From NCBI RefSeq assembly GCF_910596095.1, contig NC_056555.1:11586001-11650000 (forward strand): a stretch of 64,000 nucleotides of DNA, read 5' to 3'. Both the position numbers and the translations under genes were made by a program. This DNA comes from Thunnus maccoyii. Lineage: Eukaryota; Chordata; Actinopteri; Scombriformes; Scombridae. Of this stretch, positions 1 to 13,662 are shown in pieces. How positions within the stretch are numbered: position 1 is the first letter of the stretch; each line of letters begins with the position of its first letter. The notes below the pieces were generated by a model. That model ran no database searches and was not told the origin of the DNA. It worked only from the letters and a program-made list of their open reading frames with translations.

Positions 1-1130
1 CAACCACATCAAAACATTGTAGTACAATATTTTAGAAATATCCATTTTATCTGTGTAATTCTACAGGTTTTTATAAGTTATTGTGTAGTTAGGTTGATCT
101 ATAGTTGTTCTGCTGGGAGTTTAGTATATTCTAAAGCTCCTCCACTTTGCTACATCAAAATGGAGGAATTTAAACAGTTTCTGAAGTCCTTCACACTGTA
201 AGCCATCGCCTATACAGCAAATAGATGTGCATGTCCATAAGTCACAACTCTTATTTCCATTGTACAAGCACCACGTTGTATCCAAAAACTGGGTCCACTG
301 TGGGTGCAGAGCAGTATCAGCACCTCCTGGGTTTCCACTGGGACGCTGAGCAGGTGTAGCCCTATTTGTGCAGCAGAGACAGAGTAAAAGGAGAATACCG
401 GTGTCATTTACAGATACAGCCCCCCCCCCAACTACCTTCTATATTTAGTTGACATTTCCTCAGTCATTGTGCAATCTAAAGAGTTTTTCAAAATGTTCCT
501 TTCTTCATCGTTTTAACTAATTTCACTGTCTTACACCTGGCTTGAAATTAGCTCTTGAAAAACAAAGTAAAAACAGAGACATGATGATACACGTTTGTGA
601 GGATACAAGTTTTTGAAGACTTATTATAGTATTTGCAGAGACTTGCATTTTGTTCCGCAGGTGTCAGCCCTGAGATACTATCAAATTTAGCTCTTAAGGC
701 TAATGTGTTTGCTATTTATTGCCTATGTGCATATATAGCAGACACATACCAACCTAGGCATCTCTTAACATTTGTGTTTCTTGACTTTTAGTTCCTGTTG
801 GGTCTCTACCAACGCTACTAGTTTCAACTTTAGCACCTACTAGTTTACTTTGACCCTCTGTTTTTTTGGGTGGTAGCAGCAATAATACCATACAGTCCAT
901 GTATAGGCCAGAAAACCATATCAAAGAGCTCAAAGATGTGTGGTAATTCTGTGTAGGCTCAGCTTCTCACATTAAACTAGGTCATTTGATTCTATGTTTA
1001 TATAAAACGTTACTTAATGCAGATTTATGTCTGCGGTAGTTGTGTATATACTTAAAAAAAACTGCAGCCAATATAGAACAAGACCAAGAGTCTGCTGCCA
1101 CACTAGCAGTTCTGTGTAGCTGCACTTAGG
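1..1130. other. no gene recognised
   Basis: AT-rich sequence downstream of yaf2 with a short poly-C run (421-429). No coding exon or RNA gene could be supported; the short open frames show no protein similarity I recognise. Confidence 0.5.
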
Positions 1131-1140
1131 CACACTGGAG

Positions 1141-1545
1141 ATATGAGCTAATTGCTAATGTCAGCACGCTAACAGGCTCACAATGACAATGCTAACATGC
1201 TGATGTATAACAAGAATGTTTACCATGTTCATATTAAGTATGTTAGCATGCTAACGTTTGCTAATTAGCACTAAACAAAATATACAGTAGCTGAGGCTGA
1301 TGGGAATGCCATTAGTTTTAACGTATTTGGTCATAAACGCAAGAGCTGGACAAATTGAAATTTTGACTTTATGATGGTGCCAGATGGACTGTCAGAGGAT
1401 CACCAAAGTTATTTAAATTGATCCTGAGGGGGACATGAATGTGTGTATCAAATTTTATGTCAATCCATCCAGTGGTTGTTGAGACATATCACTCCAAGCC
1501 ACAATGTGAACATCAAAGCCCTATGACTGTATCACCAACTTGCTG
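1141..1545 (+). repeat. teleost interspersed repeat, copy 1
   Basis: Contains a run of TTAGCATGCTAA-like palindromic words, then GAGGCTGATGGGAATG, GGACAAATTGAAATTTTGAC, ATCACCAAAGTTAT, CATGAATGTGTGTA and AATCCATCCA. The same words occur in the same order, reverse-complemented, at 34664-35340. I recognise this as a dispersed repeat common in percomorph fish. No open reading frame. Confidence 0.75.
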
Positions 1546-2614
1546 ACAAAATAAGAATAATGTAGCCTACATTACTGGCACAAACTTAAAGCAAAAAAAA
1601 CACCGGTATTATCCTTTTAGAACCACATACCGTAACTTCCTGCACTATTGAAAGTGGGCTTTTCCAAAAACTACCAGAAGCCTTTATGTGGCCAAAACAA
1701 GCATACCTGCACTTAACAATCTGCTCCAGACATTATGGATAAACACCAAATGGTGCCGGTAAGAGTACAGCACTTTATGCTGTGTCAAAAAAGTCACTCT
1801 AAAGTTCTACAGCAGAGGCAGTCCAGAAGTAAAAGCTTGGGAGTATCAAGATCAGGAGTAAAGGTTCGCTGTGAGGTTGAAGGTTCAGTGTCGGGACACT
1901 GACTGTAATATATGGTTCAGGTTTATAACAGGTAGGTAAAACCTTCCAGACGGAGGCTGAAAATTCCACATGGGGGAGGAGTAGGTCACTCTGCCGGCCA
2001 CTGAGGATAGCGAGGATAGGGCTGCACATTTCATTTAACAAAAATATTGAGGGGGAAAAAGAAAAGTCATGAAAGGCAGGTGCATCTGAAGGAAACGATA
2101 GAGGATAAAAAAAAACTGAGACGGTCCAACACATTGTCCAAAGCTTGTACAAACATTTATTCATCTTTCTCAGGTCCTCAGGTCAGCCCTGAAGCAGATT
2201 AAAATCATCTTGTGAGTAAATATACTCACAAGCTTTGGACAGTGTGTGTCCTTTCCACTATACAAAATATCCAAATGAAAATGTGGATTATCACAACTTC
2301 CAAGATGGAGCAGAGGATGATTCATATTGCTTTCTAAATGATGAATTCCAGAGGTGTGGAGAATCTTTCAACTGATTAAACTGGCCAAATATGATGGGTT
2401 GGCACCTCGCTCTCTGACAAATGGGTCACAATTCCTATTGAAATGGAAATATCCGTAAGAGCAAAAAAAAACCAAAAAAAAACATTTGTTTGCCAGTATT
2501 TTGCAGCTCTCAAGTAGAGGCAGGATGTTCCTCCAGTAACCTGTGGACTTGCAAATGAGATGTGTGTGGAGGCCGGGGGTCTTGGTGAGAGGAGGTGGGG
2601 TTCGAGGGGTTGAC
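1546..2614 (-). other. probable yaf2 3' UTR and flank
   Basis: Noncoding stretch between the repeat and the yaf2 stop codon. A 121-codon open frame at 1799-2164 has no recognisable homology and sits where the 3' UTR is expected, so I do not call it a gene. Confidence 0.4.
2156..2161 (-). promoter_or_regulatory. candidate yaf2 polyadenylation signal
   Basis: AATAAA on the minus strand, about 455 nt past the yaf2 stop. Other AATAAA hexamers lie further on (for example 715-720), so the real 3' end is unknown. Confidence 0.35.
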
Positions 2615-2867
2615 TCAGTGGGACTCTCCGTTTACTGAGCTGCCCTCTCCTCGGGGTGAGGAGGAGCGGGAAAGCCCCTTCTCTGTGTTTTCTGAGCTGG
2701 AGCCGTTCTGGCTGTGGTGGTCGGCCGCCGACGCGGAGCTGGAGGACGTGGCCGAGGTGGACGAGGGCTTGGCCTTCTCCTTAAAGTCTGTTATGATGAC
2801 TGTCAGGTCCCCAACCGTCACCTCCAGGTGCTGGGCGCTGCTCCGGTCGATGTTTTTTAATCGCGGC
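2615..2867 (-). CDS. yaf2: yaf2 coding exon 4 (RING1-binding C-terminus and stop)
   Basis: 253 nt. Encodes the RING1/CBX-interacting region and the Ser-rich tail, ending NGESH and TGA at 2615-2617. The intron before it is only 390 bp. Confidence 0.95.
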
Positions 2868-5800
2868 CTGATGTGTGGGTAGAAAGTGAAAAGTGGGGGA
2901 AAAAAAATAAAGCTGAAAAAGTATATAAAGAACCATATCGCTGCCACAAATAAAAGCAAAATACTGTCTTAATTTCCTAGCTAACTCAAATACCGCAGCA
3001 ATTTTTTTGCTACAATGTCAGTGAGAACTCCAAAGAACATCTTCCAGACACTACTTTGAAAGTTATTTCTGGTGTTTCCTAGTCTCTTCACTTTAATCTT
3101 CTGAAGTGCTTTATGAAATATGACAACACATCAACCTAACTTCAGGTGACAACATAAACACCATCTATAGTTTCTAGTGTTTATTCATGCATCCCTGGAA
3201 TATCTGATTCCTGTTGATCCTCCACCCCACCCGCCACCTTGGTGTCAGCTTGTTTACCTCATCTTCTTGTGACTGTTCTTCTTGAGCGCCGGCTCTTTGT
3301 CGCTCTTCTCCCTCTCTACTCTCTCTTTCTTTTCCTTTTTGGGCTGCGAGGGCAACACGAACTGCTGAGTTACCTGCTGCTGTGAGACGAGCTGGGAGAC
3401 AGGACGAGGTTTCCTGATCAAGGGAGAGAGGGAGGAAGGGAGGGGAGGGGGGGGTGAGAGGGGAGATTGGAGGGTAGGAGGGAGACATGAAGAGGGAGAG
3501 AGGAGGAGAGAGTGTGGCAGATTAATGAGAGGGAAAATCACAGTGAACACATGGCTTCATGCTAGCGTTCCACCATAATCAAGAGCCAATAATCACTGCC
3601 AGTGCTGGTTACGATGGCATTACTGCAGTGTTCTTTACACTGGCAGCCAGTGACAACACACACTTGGTGCATTCCAAATAAAAACCTGGTCTGTGAGATA
3701 TGTAATATACCTGCACAGGCTTGTTTTTGCGCTGACAGGGATACACATTGACAAGATGAGATCTGTTTTGGTGAACACAAAGATTTAGTTGGAATTGTAA
3801 GTGTGCAAAACATACTGAATTTTTGTGTGCATGTTTGTACTGTTTTCTTTTAGCCGGGTGTTTTTTTTTTTTTTTCCCAAAAGCTTGAGGCTTACACACA
3901 ACAGAAATGATGTGGGTGTTGCATAAAAAGTAGAAAGGTGATGGCAAAGAGCTTCACAAGGTGTAACACGTACAGCGGTTCACGCTATCTGCTCCAGATT
4001 CCTCTCCATTCTGCTGGCGCCCCGACTGATCAGTAGCAGTCGTTAGAGCAGTAACAAGGACGTGATCCCTCACCGGCTTCCCACCGTAATCACTGACAAT
4101 TGTATGGTGGAATATGTGACCAAGGTGAGTTGCCTGCATGCAGGGACTGAATTTGGGTCTCGAGAATTCAGTCCACCTGGACCCACAAGGGCTTAATTCA
4201 TTAATATGTCTTTTTTTTGGACAATAAAAACATTGTCTGACGGCATGATTATCTGTCAAACCAGGATTATTCACCTTCATACACTGATTCAACAAAATGC
4301 TTAAGATTGATCCAATATCAAATATGTTGTAACGCAGTAGAACATGGTTTACTAAATGTTTCTCATGGTCACATTTCCATCCTCCATGAGTATCTGCTGT
4401 CTCAAAAATGATGCATTATGCAATTGGTCTGGCAGCAGTTTGCAAGCATGAAGGCTGCAATCATATTTCTGTGCAGGAGTGTGTGCGTGTGTGTGTTTTG
4501 GGGCTGGCAAGAGCCCTAGCCGAGAGGCAAGTGTGTTGAAAAGGCCATCTGTTGAGAGAGTCTACACATCTAGTGCCTGATTGTGCATGCACGCACACAC
4601 CTACACACACACAGTTATAGGTATGAATGCACAACCCAGCATGCAGATACAGTACCAAAAGCCGTTTATGTGTATACAAATCAAAACCTGGTACACATGA
4701 AACCGTATGCATGCTTTATAAAAATGCAATCAACAGACCACACATACACCGAGGCACATAAAGGCTCATGAAATGACTTCACACATGCATGCATGCAGAC
4801 ACACAGACACAACAGTGAGCAGATGAAGCATGAGGGCCTGATGAGAACAGCAGAAGAGCACAGTGTGTGGGGTTTTTTTTCTGAGCCCTAATCAGATCTG
4901 AAACTGAACACTGAAAACAAATTTCATAATTCATCAGCCAGTTTCACTGTTTTACTAGTTTTGTGACGTTATTAATAGATTGGGACCTTCCAACAGTGGT
5001 CGGCTGCGACGAGACTGAAATACATCCTGTTTCTAGTCGCCTACCTTTCCTTGCTCACAAAACATAAAAAGTATAAATGCTTCAAAAGCCCTGCTGGTAA
5101 CACTATACAAAAGCTTTACTCAAGTGTACTAACCTGTGTATGAACCCTTTGAAAAGTACTGCAATTATCAAATATTGGCCTCCAGGTGCATCATGAAAAA
5201 TGGCCCTTTGCACTTGCCTAATGTAATTATAAGGGTGTGACACAGTACACGTACAGAGTGTACAAATGTACTGAGCTCAGTAGAATCCATCCACAAAATG
5301 GGTTTGAGCACCTGGTCAAGTGTTGCTGTGCAATACGCCAACATTTTCCCTCAAGCCTCGGTGGCCTATTTAGTTTAATTTAGAGGAAATGCATAAGCCA
5401 GAGCTGCTGGTCTGCTGTCTTGTTCTGAGGGCAAAGCTGTTGTTTAACAATTCTAGGATGACCTAAATTAGGGCCCAGCTTCAAAGAGTCTCTCTCAGAG
5501 TCGTTTTTTTTTTTTTTTTTTTTTCTGAATTATCATTGCCTTCACAGAACATGCAGTGATGCTAGCAAGGCTAAAGTGAAATGCAAATGGGTCTCTTGGC
5601 CTACATAACTGTCTGATAGTGAGGAGATGTAGAGATCCTCTAACATATCTGTCTTGTCAGCAGGATGCTGCAGAACCGCTGACACCTTTTTTAAATAAAA
5701 TGCGGAGGCCTCTCGAAGTCCTCTGTTCCCAGCTGAAGTAATTTGCTGCTCTCCTTGACATCTTTTACCCCGATACTCGTCCCACAGCAACAAAGCGCTG

Positions 5801-7008
5801 TCTTGTTTTCTGGATTGCGTTTACTGAAGCACACACAAAACACAGACTGTCGCATCCAAAGTGACTTTCCTGTCCCGAGGCCAAATGTTACCAGCTTCCA
5901 AAAATAAAAACAAGACAACTGGCCTCCTCATTCATAAGCTCCTTTTAGTTTGTGTTTTGGCTGATGCCTTCAGTCTAGGATGTTATGTGCTTTATATATT
6001 TGTGGGTTCCTGCGTGATTTACTGTGTGAGATGAATAAATTATTTACTATTGACTGATTAATGCAGCAAACGAGCTCTGTATGTTTTGCTTTTGCTGACA
6101 ATCCAGAGGAAATGTCACCTGAGGCTAATTATGATCTTTTTCTATTTAAATATGAAAGACTGGCTGTGCCGGGGAGCAACGGGGGCAAACTATAAACATA
6201 TTTTGTACATCCTATCTTCCTCATGTTTTACAATGAAGTCATTTTCACTAATAGAGCCAGCTCAATAACCTGGAGGTGAAAGAGGAGACAGACAACCTAA
6301 TATTACGGTGAGGCAAAGCAGCAGGCCTAAACAGAGCTGCCTCTGTTAACCCAATCAAATGGTTATTATCTTAGCACTTAGGCCTTCACTAGTGGCCTCC
6401 ATCTGGAAGCTGTGTGTGTGTGTATATATGTGTGTGTGTGTGTATTGATTCCAACAGGAATTTCTGTGCCTAATGTAACAGCCTATTCTTTCTGACATTA
6501 ATACTGCGTGTTGGAACTGTTGTTCCAATCGATATTTGCTCCACTCATGCCATCTATTCTACAGCAGCTAATGGAGTCCCGCACTGGGAAATTAGGACGT
6601 TATGAGCAGCACTTAAACACACTGAATTCTATTTGCTTTTTAAAAAGGGAAGAGCAAAGAAAACAAGTGAATATTAATCACAGTTTCTTTGTTTTTGGCT
6701 TTAATTCACTAAATGTGATCAGGACGTCTTAGAGGAACTAAGAGGAGAGAATATATAGGCGTGTTTGTTGGTCCGTAACTTTAACTTTAGATTAAACAAA
6801 CAAAATAAGCCTACATCACACTCTCAACCTCTCTGGCTCACAATCTTTTACAGCTTTTGCTTTTAACCTTAAGCATTAGTCAAGCTCGTCCCATCCTGCG
6901 GACTCAAGGGGCTGCGAAGTACAAATGCTGCCACTGATCCCTCACACATACACACACTTCACTGACAAGGGAACTCTGGCTGACCCCTACCCAACTACAG
7001 TATGTCAT

Positions 7009-7062
<54 letters not shown>

Positions 7063-10000
7063 CGTCTATCGCCATCTCACTCCTCTACCCTTTCACACTC
7101 TCTCTCCCTCCTTCTGATGCACCCACTGACCTCACACTCCTCTACCTCTGGCCTGCGCTCAAAAACAGAGGAAAAAAAAACAAAAAAAAACCCAAAACAA
7201 AACAAGAAAGCAGCTGTGAACCAACATGACCAGAAAACACGTTCCTCCGGTTCTGATTTTTCACAAGCTGATAGTGAATGTTTGTCCGTAACGGATTCAG
7301 TAGATGGCGGAACTGTGAGTCACAATGGCTTGGCCAGAATGTCATGTTTCTGCCACAGTGGACAAACAGGTCATCGACACCACTGCTCTGTGACTCAGCA
7401 ATTAGGGGCGGTAGTGTGTATGAGCCAGAATCTGTTTATGGACAATTATGATAATAATAACACTACTTCGCCACCAAAAGAGGCTATGTATGGTCTACTG
7501 AAACTTGTAGACTAGGTTTTCATTCATTTCCCCATCAGGATGAATTGTAATAACTTTGGCAATCCCTTAAAGGAGACATGTCATATTTTTTTTGTGATTT
7601 TCTGTGTTTTATTTTTATACTGTTATGACGTTGGATGTCTTTGTTAAACATGGTTAAAAGTCCAAAACTTGAAGTGAACTTATGTAAAATGCTCCCTGCG
7701 AGTCAAAAGCCAGGGCTTCAGCTACATCTACTTCCTCCTTGTGATGACGTCAAAATTGTTCGTGCACGCTCACAAACAGCCGTGAGTTCCGTAATCTTTG
7801 TTGCTATGGTTGTTCCGCAGGTCGTCTACTTGCATATTTCAGGCTTGAACATGAAAGGATGTATTCAATAAGTTTCCATTTTGAGTAAAGAACGAGAAAA
7901 AAGAAGTGAAATGCTACTACTGTTTGTACTGTTTGTTTACGTGGTCTCCTCAGCTGCCGGAAGTCTGCCGACGGGCCAATCAGAGCGGAGTGGGCCTTAA
8001 AGAAACAGGAGCTAAAACAGCCTGTTGACCACTGACCCCTCTACAGAGGCTGAACTGAGGGGCTGCATAAAGGACAAGTAGATAAGCAGTTTCTTGAACT
8101 GTAAATCATACAAAGATATACAAGTACAGCCCAAGAATATAAATTACATGGCACCAGGTCAAAATTAGAATTTTTCCAATACTTAATATGTCTGAATATT
8201 TACAAAACAAATGATACTCTTACCATAACAATACATGCATTGACGCCGTAGATAATACAAAATCTCCGCTGCAAAGATTTCCACAGGAGTGAGTGTCGAG
8301 GTGCATTGATGAATGCGGGTTTCATATTTCACCTAGAAAAGCATTTATCGATTGATTCTAATTTCCTCAAATCTATCTCGAATGTAAGATTTTCAGTGCT
8401 TGAAAAGATGTTCTTAATCATAACAGGGCAGCTCTGGCTGTTCTTCCAGGCATTTGCTCTTTTACAGTTTTAAACTGGTAATGAGCTAAATCCCACAAAG
8501 AATTCTGCAGATGTTTGGATTGCTTGCTAACATTCGTCAAGTACACTGTGTGATGAGCAAACAGCCCACGGGACTGCTGCTGGACTGCAAATACTCACTG
8601 GAGTGCACTGCTATGAACAAATCTCATGTCACTGTTCTGTGATGATTGTAAGATCATTGTGAAATAGCTTATTTTATGCCCTGTTGAACACCCTCAGTCC
8701 AGGTGTGTGTGTGTGTGTGTGTGTGTGTGTCAGGTTTTCTATCAGCAGTTAGTAGGCTGCTCCTGGGGGCTCCTCCAACCTGATGATTAATGTCTCTCCT
8801 TGCCTGTACATGCTACCGCCGTGTGTGTGTGTGTGTGGAAGAGAGAGAGAGAGAGAGAGAGACAGATGGCTCTCTACGTCCTGTGGTTTATGACACCTTC
8901 TACAGCCCGCTAGCCACACTATACCACATTTTCCTCTCTCTCTCTCCGCACAGACCCTCTCGCGCACACACACACACATACACACACGGAGCAGTATGTC
9001 ATGCATCAGTGTCACTGCAGTAATTACAGGCTTATCACGTAGCCATAATCTTGAGCCACAGTGACGTGATAACAGCCAGCTTCATTGTCCCTGGTGTACA
9101 TTCGGCGTTTGTATGCTGTGTGAGCTCTAAAACCAGTAACCCGCACAACCGAGCAGACTGCATGACTTATAGAGGATGTAATAACTGCGACAGGCTGATC
9201 AAACATTGATTGGTGATATAAAGCCCGTTTTACATGCGCGATACCTGTTGATGGATGCCATTTGTATCAATCATTTCACTTACGTTTAAAAAAATGTCTG
9301 ACTAAATAAAAATATTCTGTTTATCAGAACCTGCTGAACCTCGTATTTGACATAATCACTCATAACCCAAGTAGAATTCCTAAACTAAAGCACCCACATG
9401 ACCAAGATAGGCTGGAAAAAATGAGCAGCTGGGTGAGTTTCGCCATAAATGACTCAATATTTAGCATCAAAAGGTGTTGCGCAACAATACTAACGTAGCC
9501 TTTTGGTTATTGGCACATAATGGTGGATGATAACACATGACTCTCAGGTGAGAAACAAATGTGTTGCTCTCTGCTAGTAGAAGGTTTTGTGTAATCAGAT
9601 CAGGGAAATGAACACAGCAGCCAAATTAGGATCAATTTTGGTTGCTTTGCTCTCACACAACTTCAAGGAGTAACTGACTGACTCTTGTATAAATGTGAAT
9701 ACAGGCGGTGAAACGATATTCCCCCCGGTTTACACTCAATTCCACATTGATTCGTTTTTTTTTAAAACAGGGTTCTTTGCGCATCTTCCAGCAAAGTGCA
9801 GCTGAATCAGGTGCCTCTCAGTTTGAGGACAGCAAACTTCCAGAGAACAAAAGGGACTGGAGCACACCGATTAATTCACAGCCTTTTAATTGTGCAAACA
9901 GCTGTTTGCACAATTAAAGGCTGTGAATTAATCAATGTGCTCCAGTCCCTTTTGTTCTCTGAATTCATTTTTTTTTTTTTTTTTTGCTCAGGCAGCATTG

Positions 10001-13000
10001 GATGTATGCATATTTAGTATTGTATATTACTATTCCATGCCGGTTGCACACATTTTTACCAATGCAGCTGTTTTGAGAGAATAAACAGATTGAAAGGAGA
10101 GATAATGAATCCTTTCCTTTTTTTTTTTTTGCTTTAGAAGAGATTCTGCCTGCAAGTTTTGGAATCCGCCATCCACACAAACAGCAGGCTGATCAGTATC
10201 TTAGATTTATAATAGATTATCATCTTAAACCAATCATTGGCTGAACTAATAAAATTCATGCATAAGCTTTACATGCAACTTTTCTTAACACCCTGCCTCT
10301 GTTTTATGTACAAAAATAACTCTAAAAATGTTCAATTATTGTACCAGATATCGTCGACTGAGCCGTATTAAAAGCTACGTTTTTATAAACGACTGCAATT
10401 GAGCAAACCGGCACAATTACAGCTCAGTTTTGATGTTTGCACTGCACATGAACTGTGAGGGAGAGCTTCAGCGGAGGATGATAAAAACAACATCTAACCA
10501 GTCAAATGCTGACAGGTTCCCAGCCAGCCAGAATGGCTCATGCTTGTTTATGCGGAGCTGATGAAACCTGCGCATCATTCAATCTGTCACCAGAAGACGC
10601 CCTAGGTTAAGTTCAACTGCCGGGGAGAGCGAGGGAAACACGGGAGAAAGGAGAGAGAGAGCAAACAAGAATTGCTGAGACAAAGTGAGAAAGGAGGGAT
10701 CAAGGTATGGAGAGAGCGACACACACATACACACACACACACACACACACATGCAAAGAAAAGCCAAAGGCAGAAGTAGAACTAATAGGAACATGATCAA
10801 GCTCACTGTCCTGACCTGTAGAAATATAATGCCGCCAAACAAGCTCCTGAACACACAGAGCATGAACATGGTGAGTGTTTCCCTGGTGGGCCTGACTTGT
10901 CAGAGCTCACCTCAGTGAGCAGATGCATGTGGTGTAGACTAGACACCAGAGAAGGTCACACACACACATTAACACACACACACACAGAAAGCTCTCTTAC
11001 ACACAGTAGCACTTGGCTATTGTTTAGGTTTAACGGCTGTCTGTCAGCACCGCTCCACACGACATTTCACTCCGAACAACCAGGTAGCAGCGTTAACGTT
11101 TCTGATCTTTCGTCTTCTACTTTAAACGCTAAGATGACACTTTAATCCAGGAGAAGTCGTAATAGGCGCACCGGGAGGCGTTGGGTGTCTTGCTCAAGGA
11201 CACTCTGACTGGGTGTTTCAGCTGATTTAAGAAGCAAACCTGTGACCTTGCACTTATCAAACAGCTTAAGTACCACATTGGACACTGTATCGTGACTTTC
11301 ATCGATCACAAGGGTTTTCAAAAGGCTGGGACCGAGCCCAAAGAGTCACAGGAAGATAGAATAGCTCACCCACTTTTTTTTTTTCCTGCTGCAAAGTACT
11401 ATGCTAATGAGGCTGCATGATGTGTTGTGATTCCAAAGCTCCTTCATGTCTTTCTACAGACAGCTTTAATTAAATACTGTAAGCTATCAGCTTCCCGTGC
11501 ACATCAACCTATTTTTCCATATTAATCTGCACTAATGCTTGTGTCAGGTTTGTGGCAAAGAGCGATGTTTTTAACACGTCGTCGAAAATGTGGGGAATAT
11601 GCGATATGACTTTTTGCTAATATGGCCTCGTGTGTGGACAATGCAGACAGGCTCGTCTTTTGAACGGAGCGCTGGTTCCGGGGTTGAACTCAACTTTTCA
11701 AATTTGACTTCCCTGGCTGCACGAGTTTCAGAGCCGCTGACAGAATTAGCTGAACGCCAGCCAGCTTCCCCCCAACCCCCTCACCCACCCACCACCTTTG
11801 TCAATCTTTTTCTCCTCTAATAAGTGACTACAATCCTGCTGATGTATCCCCGTCTTCAGTCAAACTCACAGCCACGATGGCGTGCTTTCAATCAGCTGGC
11901 GGCTTTGGGCCCCTGCAGCAAGATCATCTCTCTCCACATCAGAGGGGATCTAGGCGGCGAGATCTGCAAAAACCTCTGCATCATAAAACATTGATCTTCG
12001 TCTCCTCACGGCTATCTACATGCAAACTCTCTCTTTCCTCTTACCTCCTAAAATATTTCTCCTCCTTGTCATAGGATGTTCCTTTTTTTTTTTTTTGTAG
12101 CATCCATCATCTCTAGTACATGCCAAAAACGACACGGATCCTGTCAGAAAAGGTGACATTTCATGCATTTGGTTGGTGCTTGAGGCTATCTCAAGTGATG
12201 AGATGATTTAAGCTACTTTTCGAAGAGCGCACACGCCGGCTGCTGTTGGCTGTCAGATCCTGTGACCTTCAGGTTATGGGACACTTCCTGTAACCGCTGG
12301 ACAGTACATGCCTGTGTCACGCTTTTATTCATTACTTCACAGCAATGGCTCAGTCATGCTTGTTTAGTAACCAGCAAAGGAATGTGCTGTGCCCTCCATT
12401 TATATTCTACATGTCGTTTGCCCTGTAGCACCTTCGTCTTGCTTGCCGAGAGATCCGCGTGTCTGTTTTGTTCGGTCGTTAACAGCTGCGACCACCTGTG
12501 TGACCGTTTTGCTGCAGTATTAGCCTGTGTTTGGCATCTATATGTGTGTGTGTGTGTCCCCTACTGAAAGCATGACAACTAATACTACACTTGTGCAGCA
12601 CTGCAGTTGGGAAGAAAGGGGGTTATTAACAATAAATAAGACCTTCTCCTTTTCGAAATGCGTTGCTGAGTGTCAGGGATGTAAGCGAGGAATTCTGGGT
12701 ACTTGCGTCCTTGCCAAGTTCCCCCCAAAAAAATGCCCAGATGGGGAAGACAAAGGATGTCATAGCTTTTGGTGACGTGAGGACTCAGACGGGCTCTTGG
12801 CAAAGCTGCAGGCCGCTTCTTTCTACGGGAAGCGCGCAGAGTCACTGGAGTGTCCTCTGAACAATCAACGCTCAACTGCAATAATCTGGACCCTATGACA
12901 ACAGCATGCCCGCTACTCAGTCTCTTTGTTTGTGCGAGCGGTAACTGTGCGCTCGAATGTGTGTTTGTGTACAAATGTGTATGCAGCCATGTGTAAAATT

Positions 13001-13130
13001 GTTGTCACGTTGAGTGCATCTGCACGTGTGCATCTCTGATGACAGCAGGCTGATTAAGCTGTTGCATAGTAATGAGCTACGGCTGTCTGTCTGGCAGCTG
13101 CTCTGACAACCTCTTTTCACAACTAGCCCT

Positions 13131-13190
<60 letters not shown>

Positions 13191-13624
13191 CACACAAGTG
13201 CACGAACGTGGAGGCATATACTACAAGCTAAAGCCGACACCAGAAAACGCCACATTTCTAAAAAAAAAAAGGTATCAAAGCTAACAGCTGCATGTTTCTG
13301 TTTTAGTTGGGGAAAGTTGCGCTAATGCAGAAGAGGATAATTGGTGATGCATTAAAGAGTGAGATCATGTAACAACACACACACTGTTTCCCAAAGCCAG
13401 AGATACACGTCCTCTCGTTCACCCTTTGTTGTGTTTTCCTCCTGATACTGACTGTCACTCAGGAATAACACTCATTTCCTGGCTCAAATCGCTGATGTCA
13501 GGACAAATATCAGCCACAGCACAGAGGGCAATGAGTGTATGTGTGTGTGTGTGTGTGTCAACCTACATGCTGTATATTTATATGCTTGAGCACCTGTGTG
13601 TGAGTTTGTGTGTAAGAGGCATCT

Positions 13625-13662
<38 letters not shown>

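Noticed and set aside
1799..2164. 121-codon minus-strand open frame downstream of yaf2
   Set aside because: No recognisable protein similarity, and it lies where the yaf2 3' UTR is expected.
6925..7515. 196-codon open frame across the (AC)25 repeat
   Set aside because: The frame is driven by microsatellite translation (Thr/His runs), with no homology and no splice context.
9841..9961. Calling the long palindrome a microRNA gene
   Set aside because: The stem is far longer and more perfect than a microRNA precursor and no known seed was recognised.
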